Part shown: piece after piece, positions 24,245-31,736 of the stretch
Numbering within the stretch: the stretch's first letter is position 1
Layout: each line of letters begins with the position of its first letter
NCBI RefSeq assembly: GCF_002086635.1
Contig: NZ_MVHD01000035.1
Location: 1 to 57,335, forward strand
DNA: 57,335 nucleotides
Direction: 5' to 3'
Source of the DNA: Mycobacterium alsense
GTDB taxonomy: Bacteria; Actinomycetota; Actinomycetes; Mycobacteriales; Mycobacteriaceae
The notes under the pieces: model-generated
The model's database searches: none
Told to the model about the DNA's origin: nothing
The model's input: only the letters and a program-made list of their open reading frames with translations
Translations under genes and position numbers: made by a program

Positions 24245-25477
24245 ATGAGCTTCCTTCGTTCGATGTCGTGCCTGGTCGCAGCGTTTTTCGTGGCCTCGGG
24301 GCTCGTGGCGCCGACCGCGGTGGCCGAACCCGGCGCCGGCCCCAACGCGGGCCCGCCGGCCTGCCCGTACCGGGTGAACACCCCGCCGGCGGTGGACTCC
24401 TCGGAGGTCCCGGCCGCCGGCGACCCGCCGATCCCGCTGGCGGTGCCCCCCAAGCCGGTCGGTGGCGAGGCGCTGGGCGACTGCGGCATCGTCGCCGCCC
24501 CCGGCACTCCGCCGCTGCCGGGCGACGTGTCCGCCGACGCGTGGCTGGTGGCCGACCTGGACAGCGGCGCCGTCATCGCCGCCAAGGATCCGCACGGGCG
24601 CCACCGCCCGGCCAGCGTCATCAAGGTCCTGGTGGCGATGGCGGCCATCAACGCGTTGCCGCTCAACAAGTCCGTCGAGGGCACCGCCGACGACGCGGCC
24701 GCCGAGGGCACCAAGGTCGGCGTCCAGGAAGGCGGCGTCTTCACCGTCAACCAGCTGCTGCACGGGCTGCTGATGCATTCGGGCAACGACGCCGCGCACG
24801 CGCTGGCCATGCAGCTCGGCGGGATGCAGCAGGCGCTGGAGAAGATCAACGTGCTGGCCGCCAAGCTCGGCGGCCGCGACACCCGGGTGGCGACGCCGTC
24901 CGGCCTCGACGGGCCCGGCATGAGCACGTCGGCGTACGACGTCGGCCTGTTCTACCGCTATGCCTGGACCAACCCGACCTTCGCCGGCATCGTCGCGACG
25001 CGCACCTTCGACTTCCCCGGCCACGGCGACCACCCCGGCTACGAGCTGGAAAACGACAACCAGCTGCTCTACAAATACCCCGGCGCCATGGGCGGCAAGA
25101 CCGGCTACACCGACGACGCCGGCCAGACCTTCGTGGGCGCGGCCAACCACGACGGGCGACGGCTGATGGCGGTGCTGCTGCACGGGACGCGGCAGCCGAT
25201 CGCGCCGTGGGAGCAGGCGGCGCACCTGCTGGACTACGGCTTTTCCACGCCGCAGGGCACCCAGGTCGGCACGCTGATCGAGCCCGACCCCTCGCTGATC
25301 GCCACCCGGCATGACGGCGGCGCCGACCGGCCGGGCGCCGCGCCCCAGGCCGCCGGGCTCATGCCGGCGGCCGACGCGCTGCCGGTGCGGGTGGGCGTGG
25401 CGATCATCGGAGCGGTCATCGTGTTTAGTTTGATCATGGTCGCACGCTCGATGAACCGCCGACCGCAGCACCGATGA
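24245..25477 (+). CDS. dacB1: D-alanyl-D-alanine carboxypeptidase DacB1
   Basis: A 410-residue penicillin-binding DD-carboxypeptidase (peptidase S11) trimming peptidoglycan stem peptides outside the membrane. Signal peptide 1-27 (SCLVAAFFVASGLVAPTAVA). Catalytic triad motifs: SVIK with Ser124/Lys127, SGN at 179-181 and KTG at 285-287. A C-terminal membrane anchor (about 381-400, VAIIGAVIVFSLIMVA) ends in basic residues. Residues 28-95 are a proline-rich spacer. TAGTCT (24230-24235) lies 9 bases before ATG. The stop overlaps the sugI ATG by 4 bases. Confidence 0.95.
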   Translation: MSFLRSMSCLVAAFFVASGLVAPTAVAEPGAGPNAGPPACPYRVNTPPAVDSSEVPAAGDPPIPLAVPPKPVGGEALGDCGIVAAPGTPPLPGDVSADAWLVADLDSGAVIAAKDPHGRHRPASVIKVLVAMAAINALPLNKSVEGTADDAAAEGTKVGVQEGGVFTVNQLLHGLLMHSGNDAAHALAMQLGGMQQALEKINVLAAKLGGRDTRVATPSGLDGPGMSTSAYDVGLFYRYAWTNPTFAGIVATRTFDFPGHGDHPGYELENDNQLLYKYPGAMGGKTGYTDDAGQTFVGAANHDGRRLMAVLLHGTRQPIAPWEQAAHLLDYGFSTPQGTQVGTLIEPDPSLIATRHDGGADRPGAAPQAAGLMPAADALPVRVGVAIIGAVIVFSLIMVARSMNRRPQHR

Positions 25478-26841
25478 CATCGCCGCCCGCCGTCTCGCGG
25501 CGGGGCCTGCTGGTCGGGCTGACCGCCGCCGGCGTCGGCGTCGTCTACGGCTACGACCTGTCGATCATCGCCGGCGCGCAACTGTTCGTCACCGAGGACT
25601 TCGGGCTGACCACCCGCCAACAGGAACTGCTCACCACGATGGTGGTGCTCGGCCAGATCGCCGGGGCGCTCGGCGCCGGGGCGCTCGCCAACGCGATCGG
25701 GCGGAAAAAGTCGGTGGTGGCAATCCTCGTCGGCTACGCCGCGTTCGCGCTGCTGGGCGCGCTGGCGGTGTCGCTGCCGATGCTGCTGGCGGCGCGGTTC
25801 CTGCTGGGGCTGACCCTCGGCCTGGCGGTGGTGGTGGTCCCGGTCTACGTGGCGGAGTCGGCACCGGCGGCGGTGCGCGGCGCGCTGCTGACGGCCTATC
25901 AGCTCGCGATCGTCGGCGCGCTGATCGTCGGCTACCTCACCGGCTACCTGCTGGCCGGCACCCACGGCTGGCGGTGGATGCTGGGTCTGGCCGTACTGCC
26001 GGCAATGCTGTTGCTGCCGTTGGTGATTCGGCTACCCGACACCGCACGCTGGTATCTGATGAAGGGTCGCGCCGACGACGCACGGCGGGCGCTGCTGCGC
26101 GTGGAACCCGGGGCGAATGTCGACGGTGAACTGACCGAGATCGCGACCGCTTTGAGCGAAGGCGGCGGCGGCGTCTCCGAGATGCTGCGCCCGCCGTACC
26201 TGCGCGCCACCGCCTTTGTGATCACGCTCGGCTTCCTGATCCAGATCACCGGCATCAACGCCATCATCTATTACAGCCCACGGATATTCGAGGCGATGGG
26301 CTTCACCGGCGATTTCGCGCTGCTGGCCCTGCCGGCGCTGGTTCAGGTGGCCGGGCTGGCGGCCGTGGGCGCCGCGCTGCTCCTCGTCGACCGCGTGGGC
26401 CGCCGCCCAATCCTGTTGTGCGGCATCGCGATGATGATCGCCGCGGACGCCGTAATGATGGCGGTGTTCGCCGAGGGGCTGCGCGGCTCCGGCCTGATCT
26501 TCGGGTTCGCCGGCATCCTGTTGTTCATCGTCGGCTACACGATGGGGTTCGGCTCGCTGGGCTGGGTGTACGCCAGCGAGAGCTTCCCGTCGCGGCTGCG
26601 GTCCATCGGGTCGAGCACGATGCTCACGTCCAACCTGGTGGCCAACGCGATCGTCGCCGCCGTCTTTTTGACCCTGCTGCATTCCCTCGGTGGCGCCGGG
26701 ACTTTCGCGCTGTTCGGCGTTCTCGCGGTGATCGCGTGGGGTGTCGTGTACCGCTACGCGCCCGAGACCAGGGGCCGCCCGCTGGAAGAGATCAGCCGCT
26801 TCTGGGAGAACGGCGGCCGCTGGGAGAACCGGTGGGACTGA
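25474..26841 (+). CDS. sugI: MFS sugar transporter SugI
   Basis: A 455-residue major facilitator of the sugar porter family with twelve predicted membrane segments. Sugar-porter signatures seen: GRKKS in the loop after segment 2, PVYVAESAP, PDTARWYLMKGR after segment 6, QITGINAIIYYSP (substrate-binding segment 7), DRVGRRP and the terminal PETRGRPLEEI. The transported sugar is unknown. Being coupled to nagA downstream (10-base overlap) and dacB1 upstream, uptake of an amino sugar released from cell wall material is a reasonable inference. Confidence 0.92.
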   Translation: MTSPPAVSRRGLLVGLTAAGVGVVYGYDLSIIAGAQLFVTEDFGLTTRQQELLTTMVVLGQIAGALGAGALANAIGRKKSVVAILVGYAAFALLGALAVSLPMLLAARFLLGLTLGLAVVVVPVYVAESAPAAVRGALLTAYQLAIVGALIVGYLTGYLLAGTHGWRWMLGLAVLPAMLLLPLVIRLPDTARWYLMKGRADDARRALLRVEPGANVDGELTEIATALSEGGGGVSEMLRPPYLRATAFVITLGFLIQITGINAIIYYSPRIFEAMGFTGDFALLALPALVQVAGLAAVGAALLLVDRVGRRPILLCGIAMMIAADAVMMAVFAEGLRGSGLIFGFAGILLFIVGYTMGFGSLGWVYASESFPSRLRSIGSSTMLTSNLVANAIVAAVFLTLLHSLGGAGTFALFGVLAVIAWGVVYRYAPETRGRPLEEISRFWENGGRWENRWD

Positions 26842-27953
26842 TCTCCGCGGGGACGATGGTGCTCGACGGGCGGGTCACCCGGCCGGGCTGGCTGGAAACG
26901 TCCGGGTCGCGCATCATCGCCTGCGGGGCAGGCCCGCCGCCCCGGCCCGCCGACCGGGATTTCCCGGATTGCGTTGTGGTTCCCGGCTTTGTCGACATGC
27001 ACGTGCACGGCGGCGGCGGGGCGTCCTACACCGACCCCGACGGGATCGCCACGGCCGCCGGGTTTCACCTGCGGCACGGCACCACCACCACGCTGGCCAG
27101 CCTCGTCACCGCGGCGCCGGCCGAGCTGCTCGCCGGCGTGCGGGCGCTGGCCGAGGCTTGCCGGCGGGGCCCGCTCGCGGGCATCCACCTGGAGGGGCCG
27201 TGGCTGAGCCGGGCGCGCTGCGGGGCGCACGACCCCGGCCGGATGCGCGAGCCGGAGCCCGCCGAGATCGACACCGTGCTGGCCGCGGGCGGCGGAGCGA
27301 TCCGGATGGTCACGCTGGCGCCCGAACTTGCGGGCGCCGACGCGGCGATCCGGCGCTTTCTGGACGCGGGTGTCGTTGTGGCCCTGGGGCATACCGACGC
27401 GACATACGAGCGGGCAAGGCGGGCAATCGATCTCGGCGCCACCGTCGGCACCCATCTGTTCAACGCGATGCCGCCGCTGCACCACCGCGAGCCGGGGCCG
27501 GCCCTCGCGCTGCTGCAGGACCCGCGGGTGACCGTCGAACTCATCGCCGACGGCGTGCACGTGCACCCGGAGGTGGTGCGCGCGGTGGTCGGGGCCGCGG
27601 GACCCGACCGCGTCGCCATGGTCACCGACGCCGTGGCCGCCGCCGGCTGCGGCGACGGTGTGTACCGGCTCGGCGCGGTGGCGGTCGACGTCGCATCCGG
27701 TGTGGCCCGGGTGCACGGAACGTCGACGATCGCCGGCAGCACCGCCACCATGGACCGGCTGTTCCGCACGGTCGCCGGGGTCGCCGGGTTGGCCGCGGCG
27801 GTGCGGATGACGGCGGCGACGCCGGCGCGCGCCGTCGGGCTCGACGCCGTCGGGGCGCTGCGGGTGGGCCTCGACGCCAACCTCGTCGTGCTCGATCGCG
27901 ATCTGCGGGTCACCGCCGTCATGGCCCGCGGCGACTGGGTGGCCGACGGGTAG
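26832..27953 (+). CDS. nagA: N-acetylglucosamine-6-phosphate deacetylase
   Basis: A 373-residue amidohydrolase-superfamily deacetylase converting GlcNAc-6-phosphate to glucosamine-6-phosphate plus acetate. Metal-site motifs: HVH at 57-59, HLEGPW near 117-122, GHTDAT with His187, THLFNAMPP around 206-214, and the catalytic Asp in VTDAVAAAG near 268. GTG at 26832 overlaps sugI by 10 bases and gives a family-like N-terminus; no later start keeps the first strands. With dacB1 and sugI it suggests a cell-wall recycling operon. Confidence 0.92.
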   Translation: MGLISAGTMVLDGRVTRPGWLETSGSRIIACGAGPPPRPADRDFPDCVVVPGFVDMHVHGGGGASYTDPDGIATAAGFHLRHGTTTTLASLVTAAPAELLAGVRALAEACRRGPLAGIHLEGPWLSRARCGAHDPGRMREPEPAEIDTVLAAGGGAIRMVTLAPELAGADAAIRRFLDAGVVVALGHTDATYERARRAIDLGATVGTHLFNAMPPLHHREPGPALALLQDPRVTVELIADGVHVHPEVVRAVVGAAGPDRVAMVTDAVAAAGCGDGVYRLGAVAVDVASGVARVHGTSTIAGSTATMDRLFRTVAGVAGLAAAVRMTAATPARAVGLDAVGALRVGLDANLVVLDRDLRVTAVMARGDWVADG

Positions 27954-27966
27954 TCCCGGCGCCGCG

Positions 27967-27993
27967 TGTCACAAGTCGCGGCGCCGCCCCGTC
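27967..27993 (+). promoter_or_regulatory. second predicted ECF41 (SigJ) promoter, upstream of doxX-type operon
   Basis: TGTCACA (27967-27973), 16 bases, CGTC (27990-27993): same core and same spacing as the site before the AhpD-like gene. The predicted transcript has a leader of about 30 bases with GGAGG at 28019-28023 before ATG 28029. The site is about 5.5 kb from sigJ. Confidence 0.7.
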
Positions 27994-28028
27994 ATACCGG
28001 TGAACCGTCATCAACCACGGAGGTCACC

Positions 28029-28397
28029 ATGAATACGCTGTTATGGACGCTGCAGGGTCTGCTCGCCGCGATCTTCCTCGCCTCGGGGCTGGCGAAGATC
28101 AGCATGCCCCGGGAGCGGCTCCTCGCGACGGGACAAACCGGCATCGCGCCGTTCCCCATGCCCGTGGTGCGCGTCACCGCGTTCTGTGAACTGCTGGGCG
28201 CCATAGGCCTTGTCCTGCCGCGGCTGGTCGGCATGGCCGAGTTCTTCATCCCGGCCGCAGCCGGCGGCCTCGCGGTCGTCATGGTCGGCGCCATGGCCTC
28301 GCACGCGCATCTTCGCGAACCGCGCAGCGTCGCGCTGAACGTGGCGATCTTCGTCGCCGCCGTCACGGTGGCCGTGGGCAGGGCGGTCGGCGCGTGA
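28029..28397 (+). CDS. DoxX-like small membrane protein
   Basis: A 122-residue integral membrane protein with four hydrophobic segments (about 4-22, 47-65, 72-92, 98-118), as in the DoxX/DoxD-like family. It opens with LLWTLQGLLAAIFLASGLAKI, and FCELLGAIGLVLPRL follows. DoxX proteins occur with oxidative-stress systems (for example with SodA and SseA in mycobacteria) and some are quinone-linked; the specific role is unknown. An ideal GGAGG lies 5 bases before ATG. The stop overlaps the next gene by GTGA. An ECF41 promoter upstream makes it a likely SigJ target. Confidence 0.87.
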   Translation: MNTLLWTLQGLLAAIFLASGLAKISMPRERLLATGQTGIAPFPMPVVRVTAFCELLGAIGLVLPRLVGMAEFFIPAAAGGLAVVMVGAMASHAHLREPRSVALNVAIFVAAVTVAVGRAVGA

Positions 28398-28849
28398 GCC
28401 CGCACCCGTTCCGCGCCGCCGTCGAGTCGGGTGAATTGGCCGGCATCGGTGCGGTGTTCGCCGAGGACGCGGTGCTCAACAGCCCGGTCGCGCACCGGCC
28501 GTACCACGGCCGCGGCGCGATCGCGGCGATCATCGCCGCCGTCGGCGAGGTGCTCGAGGGCTTCCGGTTCGAAAAGGAGCTGCCCGCCGGTCGTGATCAC
28601 GCGCTGGTGTTCGGCGCGACGGTGGACGGGCTGCGGATCCAGGGCTGCGACTTCGTGCACACCCGCGGCGACGGCCTGATCGACGAGATCACGGTGATGG
28701 TGCGCCCGCTGAAGGCGGCCACCGTGTTCGCCGAGAAGATGCGCGCGGCGCTGGGCGGTCAGACTAGCGCCGCCGGCGGGCCAGCCGGGAAACCGCCAGC
28801 GCCCCAACGGCTCCCAAAGCCGCCGCGGTCAGCGTCTGACGGGTGCTGA
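28394..28849 (+). CDS. NTF2/SnoaL-like domain protein
   Basis: A 151-residue protein whose first 120 residues follow the NTF2-like alpha+beta barrel pattern: FRAAVESGELAGIGAVFAED, then VLNSPVA, a PYHGRGAIAAII helix, and strands ending in DGLIDEITVMVRPLKAA. The last 29 residues are Pro/Lys-rich and overlap the 3' end of the minus-strand YihY gene by 86 bases, so this tail may be poorly constrained. GTG start at 28394 overlaps the DoxX stop. SigJ itself carries a fused domain of this fold, so a free-standing relative in a predicted SigJ operon may share a ligand. No enzyme activity is assigned. Confidence 0.83.
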   Translation: MSPHPFRAAVESGELAGIGAVFAEDAVLNSPVAHRPYHGRGAIAAIIAAVGEVLEGFRFEKELPAGRDHALVFGATVDGLRIQGCDFVHTRGDGLIDEITVMVRPLKAATVFAEKMRAALGGQTSAAGGPAGKPPAPQRLPKPPRSASDGC

Positions 28850-29792
28850 GCCGCTCGTTCGGCTGGACCCGCGGGGCGATGATCGCCGGTGGCGGGGGGT
28901 CGACCGGCCTGGCGCGCGGGTCCTCGGACGCGGTGGCGGCCCAGGCGGTGGCGAACAGCACCAGGTACGCGGTGATGTAGGCGAACACCATGAGCCCCAG
29001 CACCGGGCCGAAGGTGGCGCCCGCGGGGCTGCGCAGGACCGCCTTCAAGTAAAGGGACGCCACCTGCTTGAAAACCTCGAACCCGACCGCCGCCAGCAAC
29101 CCGGCCCGCATCGAGTCGGCCAGGTTGACCTTCTCGCGGGGCAGGCGCGCGATCATCCAGGTGAACAGCATCCACGACACCACCAGCGAGATCAGGATCG
29201 AGATCAGCCGGAACAACCAGTCGAACACCGAAAACTCCGGCACTCCAAGCCATCTCAGCACCGCGCCCATCGGGGCGGCGTGGGCCAGGGTGCTCAGCAC
29301 GACGCTGGCCAGCGCCACCAGGAACGTCCCCGCCATCGCCGCGAGGTCGGAAAGCTTGTCGCGCACGAAGCCCGGCGACTCGACGCGCTGCTCCAACCAC
29401 ATCTCGCTGACCGCCGCGCGCAGATGCGAGATCCAGCCCAGGCCCGCCCAGGCCGCGGTGGCCAGGCCGATGACACCCACCGAGGTCCGCGCCTCGATCG
29501 CCGAGTTCATCAGGTCGATGAGTTGCTGCGACAGCGCGCCGCTCACCGCGGACCGGATATGCTCGTCGATCGTGCGCAGCAGCTCGGGGCGCCGCGACAG
29601 CAGGAACCCGAAGGCCGCGAAACCCACCATGAGCAACGGGAATAGCGCGAAGATCGTGTAGTAGGACAGGCCGGCGGCGTAAAAGCCGCCGTTGCGCTCA
29701 CCGAAGCGCTGGTAGGCGCGCATCGCGTGGTCGAGCCACCCGAACCGCGCCCGCAATCGATCGACGACCCCCGGTTCGGTCGGCTCGCTCAT
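28764..29792 (-). CDS. YihY/BrkB family inner membrane protein (Rv3335c-like)
   Basis: A 342-residue membrane protein of the YihY (BrkB, formerly mis-called RNase BN) family, with about six membrane segments. Family features: RFGERNGGFYAAGLSYYTIFALFPLLMV at about 30-57, the GLGWISHLRAAVSEMW segment (about 117-132), and PREKVNLADSMRAGLLAAVGFEVFKQ (about 218-243). The C-terminal 60 residues are a Pro/Arg-rich cytosolic tail with a weak last hydrophobic stretch. ATG lies 9 bases after the trpS stop, so it is likely cotranscribed with trpS. Molecular function is unknown. Confidence 0.9.
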   Translation of the reverse strand: MSEPTEPGVVDRLRARFGWLDHAMRAYQRFGERNGGFYAAGLSYYTIFALFPLLMVGFAAFGFLLSRRPELLRTIDEHIRSAVSGALSQQLIDLMNSAIEARTSVGVIGLATAAWAGLGWISHLRAAVSEMWLEQRVESPGFVRDKLSDLAAMAGTFLVALASVVLSTLAHAAPMGAVLRWLGVPEFSVFDWLFRLISILISLVVSWMLFTWMIARLPREKVNLADSMRAGLLAAVGFEVFKQVASLYLKAVLRSPAGATFGPVLGLMVFAYITAYLVLFATAWAATASEDPRARPVDPPPPAIIAPRVQPNERLSTRQTLTAAALGAVGALAVSRLARRRR

Positions 29793-29801
29793 CGTTGAGA
29801 C

Positions 29802-30821
29802 CTATTCGGCTAGCGGAAGGAACCCTAACCGATCGTAAACCCGCCGAACGGTTTTGGCCGCCACATCCTCGGCGCGCTGCGCGCCCGCCGCGAGCACCGA
29901 CTCCAATTCGGCGCGGTCGGACATCAATTCGTCGACGCGCGCCTTGATCGGGCTGACGAACTCGACGACGGCGTCGGCGGTGTCCTTCTTCAAATCGCCG
30001 TAGCCGTGCCCGGCGTAGCCCTCGACGAGCTTGTCGATGCCGGCGCCGGTGACCGCCGACTGGATGGTCAGCAGGTTCGACACGCCGGGCTTGGCCTCCG
30101 TGTCGTAACGGATCTCGCGCTCGCTGTCGGTCACGGCCGAGCGAATCTTCTTGGCCGACACGGCCGGGTCGTCGAGCAGGTTGATCAGCCCGGCATCGGT
30201 GGCCGCCGACTTGCTCATCTTCGAGGTGGGGTCTTGCAGGTCGTAGATTTTGGCGGTGGCCCTGGGGATGAGCACGTCGGGAACCACGAAGGTGTCGGGG
30301 AAGCGGGCGTTGAACCGCTGGGCGATGTCGCGCGCCAGCTCGAGGTGCTGGCGCTGGTCCTCCCCCACGGGCACCAGCTCGCTGTCGTAGGCGAGCACGT
30401 CGGCGGCCTGCAGGACGGGATAGGTGAACAGGCCCACCGTGGTCGAGTCGCTGCCCTGCCGCGTCGACTTGTCCTTGAACTGCGTCATCCGCGACGCCTG
30501 TCCGAAGCCGGTGAAGCAGCCCAGCACCCACGCCAGCTGGGTGTGGGCGGGCACGTGGCTTTGCACGAAGATGGTGCTGCGGGCGGGGTCGATGCCCAGC
30601 GCCAGGTACTGGGCGGCGGTGACCAAACTGCGCCGGCGCAGCGCCTCGGGGTCCTGCGGGATGGTGATCGCGTGCAGGTCGACGACGCAGAAGAACGCGT
30701 CGTGGTCGTCCTGCAGCGCGACCCAGTGGGTGACGGCGCCCAACGCGTTGCCGAGGTGAAGCGAGTCGGACGTGGGCTGCACGCCGGAGAAGATCCGGCC
30801 GGATCCGGTAGCGGTGCTCAT
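29802..30821 (-). CDS. trpS: tryptophanyl-tRNA synthetase
   Basis: A 339-residue class Ic aminoacyl-tRNA synthetase charging tRNA-Trp. Signatures: the HIGH-equivalent SLHLGN (about 20-25) after FSGVQPTSD, VGEDQRQHLELARDIAQRFN (about 152-171) and KMSKS (about 200-204). Length agrees with the bacterial family. GGGG lies 6 bases before ATG on the minus strand. It is first of a two-gene unit with the YihY-family gene and divergent from the hydrolase at 30897. No T-box or tryptophan leader is visible upstream. Confidence 0.96.
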   Translation of the reverse strand: MSTATGSGRIFSGVQPTSDSLHLGNALGAVTHWVALQDDHDAFFCVVDLHAITIPQDPEALRRRSLVTAAQYLALGIDPARSTIFVQSHVPAHTQLAWVLGCFTGFGQASRMTQFKDKSTRQGSDSTTVGLFTYPVLQAADVLAYDSELVPVGEDQRQHLELARDIAQRFNARFPDTFVVPDVLIPRATAKIYDLQDPTSKMSKSAATDAGLINLLDDPAVSAKKIRSAVTDSEREIRYDTEAKPGVSNLLTIQSAVTGAGIDKLVEGYAGHGYGDLKKDTADAVVEFVSPIKARVDELMSDRAELESVLAAGAQRAEDVAAKTVRRVYDRLGFLPLAE

Positions 30822-30883
30822 GATGCCCCGATCTTTTCACGGGGCGGGCCCGCCGCCGCGGCGGTACCCGCGGTATCGCCTAG

Positions 30884-30889
30884 TACTGT
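30884..30889 (+). promoter_or_regulatory. -10 hexamer TACTGT of the alpha/beta hydrolase gene, leaderless start
   Basis: TACTGT is followed by 7 bases and then ATG at 30897, the same spacing as at sapM and the gene at 8322. Confidence 0.5.
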
Positions 30890-30896
30890 CGATTGC

Positions 30897-31736
30897 ATGA
30901 CTCGTGACCCGATTCATCTCGGCTCCGGCGAACCGGTCGTGCTGCTGCACCCGTTCCTGCTGTCCCAGACGGTGTGGGAAAAGGTGGCCCCGCGGCTGGC
31001 CGACACCGGCCGCTACGAGGTGTTCGCCCCGACGATGGCCGGCCACAACGGCGGGCCGCGCGCCGGCACCTGGTTTTTGTCCTCGGCGGTCCTGGCCGAC
31101 CACGTGGAGCGCCAGATGGACGAGCTGGGCTGGAAGACCGCGCACATCGTCGGCAACTCGCTGGGCGGCTGGGTCGCGTTCGAACTGGCGGCACGGGGGC
31201 GGGCGCGCAGCGTCACCGGCATCGCCCCGGCCGGCGGCTGGACGCGATGGAGCCCCGCGAAGTTCGAGGTGATCGGCAAGTTCATCCTGGGTATGCCGCT
31301 TTTTGCGCTCGCCTGGCTGTTCGGCGCCCGGGTGTTGCGCCTCCCGTTCAGCCGCCGGTTGGCCACCTACGCGGTCAGCGCATCACCGGACGGGGTCAGC
31401 GAGCGCGAACTCGGCACCATCATCGACGACGTCGCGCATTGCCCCGCCTACTTCCAGCTGCTGGTCAAGGCGACGCTGCTGCACGGGCTGCGCGAGCTCG
31501 CGGAAACCTCGATCCCCGCGCAGCTGGTGATCTGCGGAAAGGACCGGGTTGTCCCCGCGCCGCGGTTCACCCGGCATTTCACCAACCACCTGCCGGACGA
31601 CCACAAACTCGCCGTGCTCGACGGCGTCGGGCATGTCCCCATGTTCGAGGCGCCGCAACGCATCACCGAGGTGATCACCGATTTCCTCGACGAGTGCACC
31701 AAGGCCGACGGTCGCCGGCGGGAATCAGCCGGCTAG
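30897..31736 (+). CDS. alpha/beta hydrolase (Rv3337/Rv3338-like, intact)
   Basis: A 279-residue alpha/beta hydrolase. HPF at 18-20 is the oxyanion loop, the nucleophile elbow is GNSLGG with Ser88, and GHVPMFEAP near 250 gives the catalytic His; Asp in ICGKDRVV near 216 completes the triad. Substrate is unknown. In M. tuberculosis, from memory, the matching region is annotated as two shorter genes (Rv3337 and Rv3338); here a single uninterrupted frame covers both, so this is probably the ancestral form. Its last 12 bases overlap the 3' end of icd1 on the other strand. Confidence 0.88.
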   Translation: MTRDPIHLGSGEPVVLLHPFLLSQTVWEKVAPRLADTGRYEVFAPTMAGHNGGPRAGTWFLSSAVLADHVERQMDELGWKTAHIVGNSLGGWVAFELAARGRARSVTGIAPAGGWTRWSPAKFEVIGKFILGMPLFALAWLFGARVLRLPFSRRLATYAVSASPDGVSERELGTIIDDVAHCPAYFQLLVKATLLHGLRELAETSIPAQLVICGKDRVVPAPRFTRHFTNHLPDDHKLAVLDGVGHVPMFEAPQRITEVITDFLDECTKADGRRRESAG

